55,511 bases of DNA from an uncultured Prevotella sp. (GTDB lineage Bacteria; Bacteroidota; Bacteroidia; Bacteroidales; Bacteroidaceae): NCBI GenBank assembly GCA_944320355.1, contig CALUHC010000014.1, forward strand, positions 1 through 55,511, written 5' to 3'. The position numbers and the translations under genes were made by a program. Below the pieces are notes generated by a model. The model had not been told where the DNA came from and did no database searches. It saw only the letters and a program-made list of their open reading frames with translations. This document shows positions 36,711 to 46,414 of this stretch, piece after piece (the stretch's first letter is position 1; each line of letters starts with the position of its first letter).

Positions 36711-37961
36711 ATGCTTAGAAAAATAACTTTGCTAATAACAACCCTCACAACGGCAGCTTTATGCACACACGCCAAGGGCTATCTGCCCACGGTGTTCATC
36801 GACACGCCGGGAGCGAAGGCCGTGACTTCGCGCGACGTGTGGACGGACAGTTGCGCCATAAGGGTGACAGCGGCCGATGGAACCGTGGTTTTTTCGACCA
36901 ACACGGCCGGAATAAAGGGTCGCGGGCACTCCACTTTCGCCAAGCCGAAGAAGCCGCTGGCCATACGGTTCGACGAGCGGACAGCCCTGCTCGGCATGGG
37001 CAGCGGCAAGCGGTGGGTGCTGCTGGCCGACTTCATGGACCACAGCCGGATGCACAACAGGCTGGCTCTCGCCCTGGCACGGCAGACCGGGCTGGACTGG
37101 ACGCCCGACTGCCGACCGGTGGACGTGGTGCTGAACGGGCAGCCACAGGGGCTCTACCTGCTCGCCGAGCAAGTAAGGGTGGCGCGTGGGCGCGTGGAGA
37201 TAGACGAGCACGAGGGTGTGCTCCTGGAGATGGACCGCTACGATGACGGCGACCCGCGCTTCGCCACCACCGTGCGCCGACTGCCGGTGAACATCAAGTC
37301 GCCCTCCAAGCCGTCGGCCGAACTAATTGAAAGCACAAGGGAATTTCTCGATGAAATCGAACGTAATCTATACCTTTCGTCTGAAAACACGCGAAAAGTC
37401 TGCGCTGAATACATAGACGCCGGCTCGTTTGCCGACTGGTGGCTGGTGCACGAGCTGACACAGAACGCCGAGCCGAACGGCCCACGCAGCTGCTATATGC
37501 ACCGCGACCGCAACGGCAAGCTGAAGGCAGGGCCGGTGTGGGACTTCGACCTCGCGTTCATAGACGTCGGACTCGATGCCGGCGGCGACCTGCGCCCGGC
37601 CCGCCTCGGGCTGCCCGGCGTGCCGCTGCTCACTGCCGACAGCCTGTACTGCCGCCGCGCCTTGTGGTTCGACAGGCTGCTCGCCTGCCCTGCCTTCATC
37701 GCAGTCGTGGAGGAAAGATGGCGCAAACTGGAGCCCAAAGCCCGCTCACTGGCCGACAGCATAGACCAATGGGCTGAACGCATGGAGCCTTCTGCCCTTG
37801 CCGACGACTCCCTGTGGCAGGGCCAAGACCCGGCCCGCTTTGACACCTGCACGACTTTCCGCGAGGCCGCAGCCAACCTGAAGCGCACCTACCTGCGCCG
37901 TCTTGATGCTTTCGGCACGCTGCTGCGCTCGCTCAGAGAGCAGGTAAAAGTAAAAAGGTAA
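36711..37961 (+). CDS. Secreted CotH kinase-like protein
   Basis: This 416-residue protein has a signal peptide (about 1-21). CotH family blocks follow: IKGRGHSTFAKPKKPLAIRF (about 64-83), DVVLNGQPQGLYLLAEQVRV (about 138-157) and GPVWDFDLAFID near 276. CotH proteins are atypical protein kinases that phosphorylate secreted or surface proteins. Here the target might be a secreted protein, but nothing in the sequence fixes that. It is the last plus-strand gene before the T9SS cargo block. Confidence 0.88.
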   Translation: MLRKITLLITTLTTAALCTHAKGYLPTVFIDTPGAKAVTSRDVWTDSCAIRVTAADGTVVFSTNTAGIKGRGHSTFAKPKKPLAIRFDERTALLGMGSGKRWVLLADFMDHSRMHNRLALALARQTGLDWTPDCRPVDVVLNGQPQGLYLLAEQVRVARGRVEIDEHEGVLLEMDRYDDGDPRFATTVRRLPVNIKSPSKPSAELIESTREFLDEIERNLYLSSENTRKVCAEYIDAGSFADWWLVHELTQNAEPNGPRSCYMHRDRNGKLKAGPVWDFDLAFIDVGLDAGGDLRPARLGLPGVPLLTADSLYCRRALWFDRLLACPAFIAVVEERWRKLEPKARSLADSIDQWAERMEPSALADDSLWQGQDPARFDTCTTFREAAANLKRTYLRRLDAFGTLLRSLREQVKVKR

Positions 37962-38101
37962 AAAGATAAAAAGGTAAAAAAGGGCTGCGCACGGGCTGAC
38001 AAGTCGAGTGCAAATTACCCCCTCGCCGTTGGGGAGAGTGATGGGGAGAGGGCTTTCTCTGACAGGAACACTTCTTTACACAGCCTCTTGAAGGGGTTGT
38101 T
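37962..38101. other. Low-complexity spacer after the CotH-like gene
   Basis: A GGTAAAAAG-rich tract at about 37943-37982 is followed by a CCCTCGCCGTTGGGGAGAG stretch. No gene is supported. Confidence 0.4.
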
Positions 38102-38500
38102 TTTAACACTCCGTTTTCCTGTGAAACAGAAAACGGGAAGCGCAGTTGCACGAAATATCTTGACAAAAACGGCGTTCCATTTTGCGATATGCGCCATTTG
38201 GGAACACCAAACGGCGCAGACAGCCTTGCCAAACGGGGCGTTTTGCAATACAAAACGAGCCATATCGCAAGGCCAAAGGGCTGGTCTCGCAGCCCGTTTA
38301 CGGCCAAAACGACCCGTTTCGAGCGGCTTTTGGCCGGATGTTTCGGCGCAAATGATTGCACAGTTCTCCCAAAATGCCCATAACTCCCATGATTCCCAGC
38401 GGGTTAAGATTGCACGCCCGTTTTCGCGATATTCGCGACTTAGGGCTTTCCCTTTGCGCGAAAACGCGAATACGGAAGCCTTCGGCACGCACGAAATTAA
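38102..38500. repeat. Composite repeat element with embedded 22-bp array (copy 2)
   Basis: Counterpart of 23398-23771, with the same anchors in order and the same ending (GAAATTAA). It is about 399 bp. The array inside (38185-38312) has one more unit than copy 1. Confidence 0.75.
38185..38312. repeat. 22-bp palindrome array, locus 5 (6 units)
   Basis: Units start at 38185, 38207, 38229, 38251, 38273 and 38295, exactly 22 bp apart. The 38229 unit is CCAAACGGGGCGTTTTG. The last unit, CGTTTACGGCCAAAAC, matches the one ending locus 3. Confidence 0.82.
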
Positions 38501-38550
38501 GGTTTGAAAGGTATTTTAACCCAACCCGACAACACACGGTTCAAAAGCAA

Positions 38551-38582
38551 ATTGCCCGCCACGACGCTGCGTGGCGGGCAAT
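38551..38582. terminator. Bidirectional hairpin between the CotH-like and subtilase genes
   Basis: ATTGCCCGCCACG pairs with CGTGGCGGGCAAT (13 bp, 6-base loop). Read from the minus strand it is followed by TTTGCTTTTG, so it most likely ends the T9SS protease transcript. Confidence 0.7.
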
Positions 38583-38615
38583 CTGCCAATAAAGGTATGA
38601 GGCTGAAACGCGCTC

Positions 38616-38633
38616 TTAGAAGCTGTTTTGATT
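38616..38633. repeat. Half copy of an R1 end
   Basis: TTAGAAGCTGTTTTGATT is the outer end of R1. It lies one base from the stop codon of the subtilase gene (TAA at 38635-38637, minus strand). No second end was found. Confidence 0.65.
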
Positions 38634-38634
38634 C

Positions 38635-40800
38635 TTAGTTGATGCTGACCTTGGCGGTCTCGGTATGCGAATCGGATGCCGCCTTGACGAGATACACGCC
38701 AGGCGCCAGGCCGCCAAGGCTGATTTCAGCGCCCGAAGAAGCCTCGGAGGCCGTGATGTTGCGCTGCATACGCACCGCGCCGTCGGTGCCAAACACCGTC
38801 ACGGCAACGCCGCTGCATGGCGACTGTGCCTCGATGCGCACACGGTTGCCGCCGACGGCAGACACAGAAATGGCTGACGAGGCGCCCACTGAAGCGTCGG
38901 AGATGCCTGCGGCCAGGTCGATGGCCGCGCGGATGCCCGCCCACGCGTCAATCTTGCCGTAGCCCCACGTGTTGTCGCCCACGCCGGCTATGCTGCCCGT
39001 ATAGTCGTCGGTGATGGCCGTCGAGGCGAGTATGGAGCGCACGCCGGCCGGGTCGAGCTCGCTGTTTGCCTCAAGCCAGGTGGCGAGCACACCCGTGACG
39101 AACGGCGCCGACATAGACGTGCCCTGCATATAAGCGTAATAATAATTGCGGTCGTTCCACTCATAATAGCCCGCTATGGGCAGCGAGGCTATTGAAGAGT
39201 AGTTGGACGAGGCCGACGACGCTATGGCGCAGCCCGGAGCCGAGATGTCGGGCTTCATGCGACCGTCGGCAGTAGGGCCCACGCACGAGAACGAGGCGAT
39301 GTCGCCAACGGTCTCGCCCATGTTCATGGTGCCGGAGTTTTCGGTCTCAAACTCATTGCGCGTGACATACGCCCCCACCGAAATCACGTTGTGGCCTGTG
39401 CCGCCTATCTCGGCGGGCGAGGCGAGGTCGTCGCCCTCCGTCCAGCCGTCAAGATCGCCGGAGGTGAGCCCCAGGCTGTTGCCGTCGGCCCAGACGCTGA
39501 CCCTGCCGGCCGACGAGGACACGACCTCGAAGCCAAGCACATGGCCGCCGCGCAGCCCGGTGATGGCCGATGTCAGCATCACGTGGGGGCGGTTGTTGAG
39601 CGGGCTCACCTCACCGTACGCCGCGATGGTGCCGCTGGCGCCGCTGAGCGACTCGGTGCGCCCGGGAGCCGTGGCCGCAGGAAGCGACACAGAGAAGCTG
39701 TCAACAATGGAGCTGATGAACGTGCGGTAGGTGAACACGTTGACCTTCAGCTCCATGCCCGGCTCGCCCCAGATGTCTATCACGCCGCCAGCCGCAGAGG
39801 CCGACAGGCCGTTCTTGAAGTCGACAAAAGTGCGCAGCGTATCGGCGGCAGTGCCGGCAAAAGCCTTCGTGGCGTGGAAGTTGCCCCCGCCGAAGTTGCC
39901 CATAGACCCCACGAGCAGCCGCCCCGGACCCTGCATGGCGTCGGAAAGCACGTCGAAGGTGGACGTCCCGTCGTGCGGCCCCACCTGTGTGCCGAGGCTC
40001 ATGTTGATGACGCAGGGCTTGCCCACCGACTCCGCGTATGCGTAGATGTAGGCGATGGCATCGGATATGTTGACGTTTGTCTCGGTGTCGGCCCCGCTCA
40101 TGCTCACCAGCACGATGTCGGCATCGGGAGCCACGCCGTGATAGTCGCCCAGGCTGCGGTCGGCCCCGGCGGCAATGCCGGCCACGTGGGTGCCGTGCGA
40201 ATTGGTCGACACGTCGCCCGCGGCGGCCAGTATCTCCTCCTCCGTGTCAAACTCGCTGCCATAGCTGAACCCCTCGGGCGGCGTGCCTGTGGCCGTGCCT
40301 TGCTCCCACACGCGGCGTATGCGCAGCTCCGTGCGGTCGCCGTTGTAGAAGTTGGGGTGCGTATAGTCGAAACCGGAGTCGATGATGCCCACCACCACGC
40401 CGTTGCCGGTGAAGGGAGCGGCGAGCCCCTCGCCCTGCTGCACCAGGTCCACGCGGCCGGCAGGACGGGCCACATCCATCATCGGAGCCACGGGAGTGGC
40501 CGTCTGCACGTAGGCCACGTCGGGCAGCGAGGCCACGTCTGCCAGCGCGCCAACAGGGATTCGCGCCGTGAGCAGCCGGCCGCTGCGCAGGTTGACCTCG
40601 CAGCCCAGCCGCTCAACGGCCGCCGCGTCGCCACCCGGAGCGAGGGTGACGTAGGCCTGCACCATGGCCGCAGAGGCCGTGCGTGTGGGAGCCGAGGCGC
40701 GCTCGGCCAGCAGTCGGCGCGCGTCGGGCGAGAGCTTGCTCTGCGCATGACCCGCGCCTGCGGCACAGGCCATCATCAGTAGAAGTAGAAGTCTGTTCAT
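38635..40800 (-). CDS. Secreted subtilisin-family (S8) protease with T9SS-type tail
   Basis: The 721-residue protein has a signal peptide (1-19), a propeptide-like region, and the S8 triad: Asp141 in GIIDSGFDYTHP, His202 in SHGTHVAGIAAG and Ser562 in GTSMSAPFVTGVLA. A long inserted beta-rich segment lies between His and Ser. The last 75 residues (ISVSAVGGNRVRIEA to KAASDSHTETAKVSIN) are a T9SS type A-like sorting domain, with GLAPGVYLVK. It should be exported through the outer membrane and attached to the surface. First read of five minus-strand cargo genes; the stop abuts an R1 half copy. Confidence 0.95.
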   Translation of the reverse strand: MNRLLLLLMMACAAGAGHAQSKLSPDARRLLAERASAPTRTASAAMVQAYVTLAPGGDAAAVERLGCEVNLRSGRLLTARIPVGALADVASLPDVAYVQTATPVAPMMDVARPAGRVDLVQQGEGLAAPFTGNGVVVGIIDSGFDYTHPNFYNGDRTELRIRRVWEQGTATGTPPEGFSYGSEFDTEEEILAAAGDVSTNSHGTHVAGIAAGADRSLGDYHGVAPDADIVLVSMSGADTETNVNISDAIAYIYAYAESVGKPCVINMSLGTQVGPHDGTSTFDVLSDAMQGPGRLLVGSMGNFGGGNFHATKAFAGTAADTLRTFVDFKNGLSASAAGGVIDIWGEPGMELKVNVFTYRTFISSIVDSFSVSLPAATAPGRTESLSGASGTIAAYGEVSPLNNRPHVMLTSAITGLRGGHVLGFEVVSSSAGRVSVWADGNSLGLTSGDLDGWTEGDDLASPAEIGGTGHNVISVGAYVTRNEFETENSGTMNMGETVGDIASFSCVGPTADGRMKPDISAPGCAIASSASSNYSSIASLPIAGYYEWNDRNYYYAYMQGTSMSAPFVTGVLATWLEANSELDPAGVRSILASTAITDDYTGSIAGVGDNTWGYGKIDAWAGIRAAIDLAAGISDASVGASSAISVSAVGGNRVRIEAQSPCSGVAVTVFGTDGAVRMQRNITASEASSGAEISLGGLAPGVYLVKAASDSHTETAKVSIN

Positions 40801-40811
40801 AATTTTCTTTA

Positions 40812-41047
40812 GGAGTTAAAGAAGTTAACGGAAGTTATCGCTTCACTGCGTTCCGCTCGGTAAGTTAAAGGACATTAGCCCCATCACCGAGAGCGGAATG
40901 AAGTTAACGGAAGTTATCGGACACGTGCTGCCAGAGCGCAGCGAAAAAAGCTTTGACTCTGATTTCAAGCTATTGTCCGTTAACTTCCGGCGGCCGATAG
41001 GTCGCCGGACTTCCGTTAACTTCCAAGCGAAGCGATAACTCCTTTTA
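40812..41047. repeat. GTTAACTTCC repeat cluster
   Basis: Contains AAGTTAACGGAAGTTATCG twice (about 40819 and 40902) and inverted relatives GTCCGTTAACTTCC and CTTCCGTTAACTTCC, then GCGATAACTCC. It can form long foldbacks. The family also occurs at 6-100 and 1880-1904. No promoter or gene is clear. Confidence 0.65.
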
Positions 41048-41050
41048 TTA

Positions 41051-42925
41051 TCACATTACCGCCACTTTCCTTGACGTAGTGCCTCCCTCGCCGCCTGCAC
41101 GGACTATGTAGAGGCCCTTGGGCAGGGTGAACTCGGTGGTGGAGCCGTCGAAAGACTGCACCATGCGGCCCGACATATCGTAGACACTGATGGTGCTGAC
41201 GCGGCCGCTCACGCTGACGCGGTTGCCGCTGACACGGATGTCGGCAGCCGCCTCGCCCCCTGCCACGTCGCTGATGCCTGACACGGTGGCGTTGTCAGTG
41301 CACATCTTCACCATGTCGACGTTGTAGACCGGACAGTCGAGCGTGCCGTCAGAGCCAACATAGTACTTGCTGACAATGGCCACGAGATACATCTGGTCGG
41401 GGTCGGTGAGGATGGAAGGCAGCTTTTCCGTCTGTCCCTCGTAGTAGGTAGAGAAGATGGAGTCGGGCAGCTCGTAGTTGACAGGGGTAGACAGCCACTG
41501 GTACCTCTCGGGAGAGATGCGCACGCCTATCTGGTTGAACAGGCTGCCGCGGTAGGCATAGCGGTGCACGTAGTTGTTGCTGCCGCCAGACTGCGTGGCT
41601 ATGATGGAGTCCTGGACCACAAAGAGCGAGAGCATGATGGTGTCGGCATCGGGCATCACGTAGGGCATCACGTCGACGCTGCCCGTGACGAGGCGCGTGG
41701 CCTCATCGTAGTCGGTGTTTATCTCCACGGCAAAATAGGGCTGCTCGGCGGCAGCGGCGTTGAGCATGTTGAGCACAGCGCCCACCGACACATTCTGCAC
41801 AACAGTGGAGCTGCCGTTGCCGAGCATGCGGTTAACCATGAAGGCCGGGGCATACGTGCTGCCGCCATAGAAGTTGATGTAGAAGCTCTCCTCGCTCATG
41901 GTGAAGTTGTCGGGATAGTAGCCGATGTGGTGGAACACCTCTACCACATCGCCATCAAACATTTCCAAAGCATTGTTGATGTAACGGTGACCGCCGGGGC
42001 AGTTGCCGCACGACTGGCCCGTGAAGCCCTCGAGGAGCACGGCGCGGCGCATATCGGCGGGGTACATGAAGATAGTGTTGCTCACGCTGTTGTCGGCCAA
42101 GTCGGCATCGGCGGCTCCGCCGTTGATGTTGGTCACGGCCATCTCTATGGGCAGGTCGCCCTGCTGCGAGGCCGCATACTCGGCGAGGTCGAAGCTGTAA
42201 GTCTGGTGGGCGGCTATGTTGAGGCCGGTGAATGAATATGTGCGCGGAGCGTCGTCGCCCACGCGGAACTCAACGTCAAAGCTGGTGATGGGCTGCGTTC
42301 CGAAGTTTAGTATCTCGCCGGTGTAGGTGTAAGCGCTGTCGGCAAGGAAATAGCCCACGGTGGAGAAGTCCTTGACGGTGATGTCGGTGAAGTCCATGTC
42401 GCCGTCGATGATGAGCTGCAGGTTGGCGTTGCCCAGGTTCTGGCTGTAGCTGTCCTGCCACCCCGAGGAGGTGTAGTGGTAAGAATGGCCCACCACACCC
42501 GTGGCTTCGTCGAACAAGAGCGGCGAGTATGAAGTGGAGGCCCTAAGGGTGTAGCCCACGTAGAGCTCGTCCTCGTCGCCCACGGTGTAGGGAGTGGAGA
42601 AGCTGAAGTCGCGCCACTGGTATGTGCCGCCGCTGGCCTGCTGCTCGTAGGCCGGTGTTCCGCCAAGCTCGGTGGTGACGAAGAAGGTGAGGTTCTCCAT
42701 GTTGCGCGTGCCGAACACGGCGCGCACGCCCTTTATCTGCTTGCCGCGCAGCAGGTCGAGCTTGTCCTTGGTCAGCCTGATGGCCTGCCCCTGGGTCTCT
42801 GAAGAGCCGAAGCGCACGCCCGCCATGCGGTCGAAGTTTGTGTTTGTGTAGCCAATGTAAGTGTCTGCCATGGCCGCCCCTGCGAACGAGAGCGACAGGC
42901 AAAGAGTTGCAAATAGCTTTTTCAT
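41051..42925 (-). CDS. Secreted Omp28-like protein with T9SS-type tail
   Basis: From the ATG at 42925 (MKKLFATLCLSLSFAGAAMA) the protein has 624 residues with a signal peptide. An N-terminal beta-rich part is followed by an Omp28-type thioredoxin-like domain, with LLEGFTGQSCGNCPGGHRYI (about 298-317) carrying a C-G-N-C pair. The end (NRVSVSGRVSTISVYDMSGR, then LPKGLYIVRAGGEGGTTSRK) is a T9SS type A sorting domain. The longer frame to 42976 lacks a signal at its start. Role: surface or secreted; substrate unknown. Confidence 0.9.
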   Translation of the reverse strand: MKKLFATLCLSLSFAGAAMADTYIGYTNTNFDRMAGVRFGSSETQGQAIRLTKDKLDLLRGKQIKGVRAVFGTRNMENLTFFVTTELGGTPAYEQQASGGTYQWRDFSFSTPYTVGDEDELYVGYTLRASTSYSPLLFDEATGVVGHSYHYTSSGWQDSYSQNLGNANLQLIIDGDMDFTDITVKDFSTVGYFLADSAYTYTGEILNFGTQPITSFDVEFRVGDDAPRTYSFTGLNIAAHQTYSFDLAEYAASQQGDLPIEMAVTNINGGAADADLADNSVSNTIFMYPADMRRAVLLEGFTGQSCGNCPGGHRYINNALEMFDGDVVEVFHHIGYYPDNFTMSEESFYINFYGGSTYAPAFMVNRMLGNGSSTVVQNVSVGAVLNMLNAAAAEQPYFAVEINTDYDEATRLVTGSVDVMPYVMPDADTIMLSLFVVQDSIIATQSGGSNNYVHRYAYRGSLFNQIGVRISPERYQWLSTPVNYELPDSIFSTYYEGQTEKLPSILTDPDQMYLVAIVSKYYVGSDGTLDCPVYNVDMVKMCTDNATVSGISDVAGGEAAADIRVSGNRVSVSGRVSTISVYDMSGRMVQSFDGSTTEFTLPKGLYIVRAGGEGGTTSRKVAVM

Positions 42926-43084
42926 CTGTTCTTGAATGTTTGGTTGATTGTATTGATTGCTGATTGATTTCGTCATGGACGCTCCCCGGCAGCGGTGACG
43001 CGCGTGGCCCGCGGTTTCATGTCATGCAGCCTGCCGGCCTCGGCGCATCCATTCCGTATTGTTATCCGTTGCTTCGTGACAAAG
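42926..43084. other. Spacer upstream of the Omp28-like gene
   Basis: AATCAATACAATCAACC-type sequence lies just before the start, like the AATCAACACAATTAACAC before the gene at 46359. Nothing else is recognised. Confidence 0.35.
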
Positions 43085-43123
43085 AAAAACGCCCAAAGGC
43101 TTTGTTCAAGCCCGGGCGTTTTT
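43085..43123. terminator. Terminator hairpin after the propeller/FN3 protein gene
   Basis: AAAAACGCCC pairs with GGGCGTTTTT around an inner AGGCTT/AAGCC stem. It works in either direction and lies 66 bp downstream of the stop of the minus-strand gene at 43189. Confidence 0.88.
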
Positions 43124-43188
43124 CAATGGTTTATGATGTTTAAGGCACGTGTAAGTGGCCTGCCGTGGCCGCAAGCGGCCCGTCCGGC

Positions 43189-46100
43189 TTACCTTATCAC
43201 GTTCAGCTTGACGGTCTTCACCTTGCCGTCGGCCTTTATCTTGAGGATATAGAGGCCGGGAGCGTAGGTGGAAACGTCGAGACGGTTGCCTGTGGTCTTG
43301 CCCACGAGCGCGCCGCCGAGGCTGAACGCGCTAAGCTCCTCAACGTTGGCACCCTCGGCCACCACGTAGCTCGTGGCGGGGTTGGGATATACGCGGAGGT
43401 CGGCAGTCACGGTGTTGTCGATGCCGTCGACAAGAGCGTCGATGGTGAAGAACACAGCCGAGCCGCGCAGCTCGCCGCGACCGGTGTAGGTGACGTCAAC
43501 GTTGACACGGTGCTGCTGCGAGTGGTCGGCGTCGGCAGCGAAGGTGTGAACGTAGCGCGTGTCGGTGATCAACGATGAGTTAAGCTGAGTGCCGTCCAGG
43601 CGAACGTTGTATCCGTCAACCTCCAGCGGCCGTCCGGCCGGGTCGGACACCACCATGCCCATCATCCAGTTGCCGGTGCCGGTGCCGTCAAGCTCAGAGA
43701 AGCTCACGCCGCCGTCGGTAGAGGCGAGCACGGCGTTGGAAGACACGGTGGGCTGGTTGTCAACGGCAAGTGCGCCACCGGCCTCAGAGCCGTCGAATAC
43801 GTCGATGTCGTATGTGTACTGTGCGCCCTCCTCGATGGCGATTGGCTGGCTCAGGGTTACCACGTTCCACTGTCCGAGCGTATAGTCGTCAACAGGGATT
43901 TCGGTCAGCAGCTCGCCGTCCTTGTAAACATACAGTGTGAAGGCAGCGTCGTTGACAGCGTAGAAGCGCAGCTTGCTGATGACGTATCCGTTGAGTCCGC
44001 GGAACATATCGGCAGTGTAAATGGAGCGTGCCACGTATGCCGTTCCGGATGCGCCGTAGTTGATGGTCTGCCCGAAGTTGTCAGAGCTGTAGGTTATGTT
44101 CTGCGCATCGTCGTCCTTGGGAGCGGGCCAGCTGATTTCCACCTGCGTGGCATCGCCGAAGCACTTCACGTCAGAGATGGCTGTATAGGCGTTGAGGTTG
44201 AGCGCTATGTCAACGCTGGCGGAAACGCGAGGCGACACACGGCCGTCGGAATACAGTGCCTCCACCTCATAGTTGTGCGTGCCGTCAGCAAGGTCGGTGT
44301 GCACATACGAACGCGAGGCGGTGCTGCCCAGCAGCTCGCCGTCGGCGTAGATGTTGTACTGGCTCAGGTCGTCAATGTCGGCGGCATCGTCGGGCGAGGA
44401 GAGAACCATGCTCATGGCGTAAGCCAAATCGAAGACGTAGCTGTTCTCTCTGGAAGCCTCTGACAGAGAGTAGAACTCGGGCTCAGAGGCAAGGCGGATG
44501 AGGTCGCTGTAGCCAGGCACGCAGTGGTTCATGTCCACTCCCACCACGTTCATGTTGTCGTCACCGGCAGTCACGGGGACGGTCACGGAGATGGCGCAGT
44601 ACACATCGTCGGTGAGGCTCGACACGGGAACGGGATTGTTGAGCACGACCACGTTCTCACGGCCGTAATCGAGAGCCTGGGTGATGGGCTGGCTGTATAT
44701 GAGATTAGAGCCGCTATATATCCTCAGCTCCCATGCTGACTGCTCTGTCTCCGGAATGAACGACACCTTCGTTATGCTGTATCCGCTGTAAGCGTCCATC
44801 TCTGACTTGTCGTACTTGATGGCAAACTCGAACGAATTGGCGCCGCCACCCATGGCAGTCAGCTCGCCGTCAGCGTCGTAGTAGCCCTTGGAGATGAGGT
44901 TGGTGGCCGGGGCGTTCCATGTAAGCGCAGCGCTGTTGCATCCCTTCTGGCGGGCGTAGAGCGAGCGCGGAGCCGAAATTGCGCGCGGAGCGATGGCCAC
45001 GGTCGAAGCCTCAGACTGTGCCGACTCCACCTCGTCGTAGACAGCGGTGACAGTGTAGGTGTAGCTGCCCTGGGCCAGCTCGCTGTTGTCAATGTAGAGG
45101 CACTCGGTCACAGGCGTGGTGTTGAGCTTCGTTCCGTCACGGTAGATGTTGTAGCCGGTGATGTTGTCGGGGTTGTTCACAGGCACGTTCCATGTCAGCT
45201 TGGCAGCCATCAGCCCATCCACCTGCTCTGCCGTCAGGGCCACAGGCTCGCGGTTGGTCACGTTCTGGTCCATGCGCACGATGAGAGGATGCTCGTAGAG
45301 CTCGCTGTTGGTGGTGCTCACGGCAAGCGTCTTGCCGTCGGCAGAGCACGCGGTCACGGTGAGGAGCCTGTACAAAGACAAGCCGCTCAGGTCTACGCCC
45401 TTGGACGCAAAGTAAGCATCGAGCGTCTCCGACGTCCCGTCGGCATGATACACCAATGCCGTGGTGGACTGCATCATGTCTGTCTCATAGCCATACACAT
45501 TGCGGTTGTCGTCTATGCAACGATGCTCGTGATTCCAAACGAGGCCGGAGGTGTGAAAGGGGATGATGGTGTTGGTCTCGGTCTGCGTATCGTAGATGCC
45601 GCCACTGAACGTTCCGTCGGAACCCGGGTCACTGGCGTGGAGCAGGTAACGGCCGTCGGAGGTGAACATTGTGCCCTGGTTGTAAGGGTTGCCCCTGTTG
45701 CTCAGCCATGTCGCATCGCCGGTCTCCACGTCCCAAACCACAGTGAAACGCACAGCGTCTCCACCGGGCTTATAAGCCCATCCGGAGGCCTTTGTGCCGT
45801 CAGCGTTTATGGCGTAGACACAACCTTGGCTGTCGTCGAACACCTTGTGGATGCGGCCGTTTTTCCAAACGGCAGGACGCCATTTGCCCTCGCTGTCATA
45901 GATGGCGCCGCCCATCCACACTCCGTCGGGGCTGATGGCCTGCGCCCTTCCCGAATACACTGCATTGGGAGAGTCGAAGCCGTCTATCGGCTCAAGTGTG
46001 TGCCAGCTGCCGTCCCTGTAATATCCGGGCACGGTCACGGAAGCTCCGTTAGATGTAACGGTATGGTCGGGATACTCGCCGATTACCGTTCCGTCGTTGG

Positions 46101-46359
46101 ACACGCCGTATGCGAACGAAGCGTCGGCAGAGCCGGTCAGCAACTCAGTCCGGTTTGTCTCAAGATTCCAGCGGAAGGCATACATAAGGCCGGTGCCGCC
46201 GCTTTGGAAATAACCAGCGGCCCACTTCCCGTTAGGCGAAATGCCTATCACGGTATAATCGCGGAGGCCGTAGTAAGTGATGACTCCTGTACCGTCGGCC
46301 GCCCTGAGCGAAAGCAGGGACAACACGAACAGCACACATACTAAATAAAGTTTTTTCAT
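43189..46359 (-). CDS. Large secreted propeller/FN3-type protein with T9SS-type tail
   Basis: A 1056-residue protein with a signal peptide (about 1-20). The first 350 residues or so have repeats of the kind GISPNGKWAAGYFQSGG, AISPDGVWMGGAIYDSEGKW and MFTSDGRYLLHASDPGSDG, consistent with an HAF-type or related propeller. From about 375, fibronectin III-like repeats follow (LTWNVPVNNPDNITGYNIYR, LYIDNSELAQGSYTYTVTAV). The C-terminal T9SS domain begins near LRVYPNPATSYVVAEGANVE and ends KIKADGKVKTVKLNVIR. Likely a surface adhesin or structural protein; no enzymatic motif seen. Confidence 0.88.
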   Translation of the reverse strand: MKKLYLVCVLFVLSLLSLRAADGTGVITYYGLRDYTVIGISPNGKWAAGYFQSGGTGLMYAFRWNLETNRTELLTGSADASFAYGVSNDGTVIGEYPDHTVTSNGASVTVPGYYRDGSWHTLEPIDGFDSPNAVYSGRAQAISPDGVWMGGAIYDSEGKWRPAVWKNGRIHKVFDDSQGCVYAINADGTKASGWAYKPGGDAVRFTVVWDVETGDATWLSNRGNPYNQGTMFTSDGRYLLHASDPGSDGTFSGGIYDTQTETNTIIPFHTSGLVWNHEHRCIDDNRNVYGYETDMMQSTTALVYHADGTSETLDAYFASKGVDLSGLSLYRLLTVTACSADGKTLAVSTTNSELYEHPLIVRMDQNVTNREPVALTAEQVDGLMAAKLTWNVPVNNPDNITGYNIYRDGTKLNTTPVTECLYIDNSELAQGSYTYTVTAVYDEVESAQSEASTVAIAPRAISAPRSLYARQKGCNSAALTWNAPATNLISKGYYDADGELTAMGGGANSFEFAIKYDKSEMDAYSGYSITKVSFIPETEQSAWELRIYSGSNLIYSQPITQALDYGRENVVVLNNPVPVSSLTDDVYCAISVTVPVTAGDDNMNVVGVDMNHCVPGYSDLIRLASEPEFYSLSEASRENSYVFDLAYAMSMVLSSPDDAADIDDLSQYNIYADGELLGSTASRSYVHTDLADGTHNYEVEALYSDGRVSPRVSASVDIALNLNAYTAISDVKCFGDATQVEISWPAPKDDDAQNITYSSDNFGQTINYGASGTAYVARSIYTADMFRGLNGYVISKLRFYAVNDAAFTLYVYKDGELLTEIPVDDYTLGQWNVVTLSQPIAIEEGAQYTYDIDVFDGSEAGGALAVDNQPTVSSNAVLASTDGGVSFSELDGTGTGNWMMGMVVSDPAGRPLEVDGYNVRLDGTQLNSSLITDTRYVHTFAADADHSQQHRVNVDVTYTGRGELRGSAVFFTIDALVDGIDNTVTADLRVYPNPATSYVVAEGANVEELSAFSLGGALVGKTTGNRLDVSTYAPGLYILKIKADGKVKTVKLNVIR

Positions 46360-46414
46360 AAAAGAACTGTGTTAATTGTGTTGATTGTTTACTTATATAT
46401 TTACTCTCTCTCTA

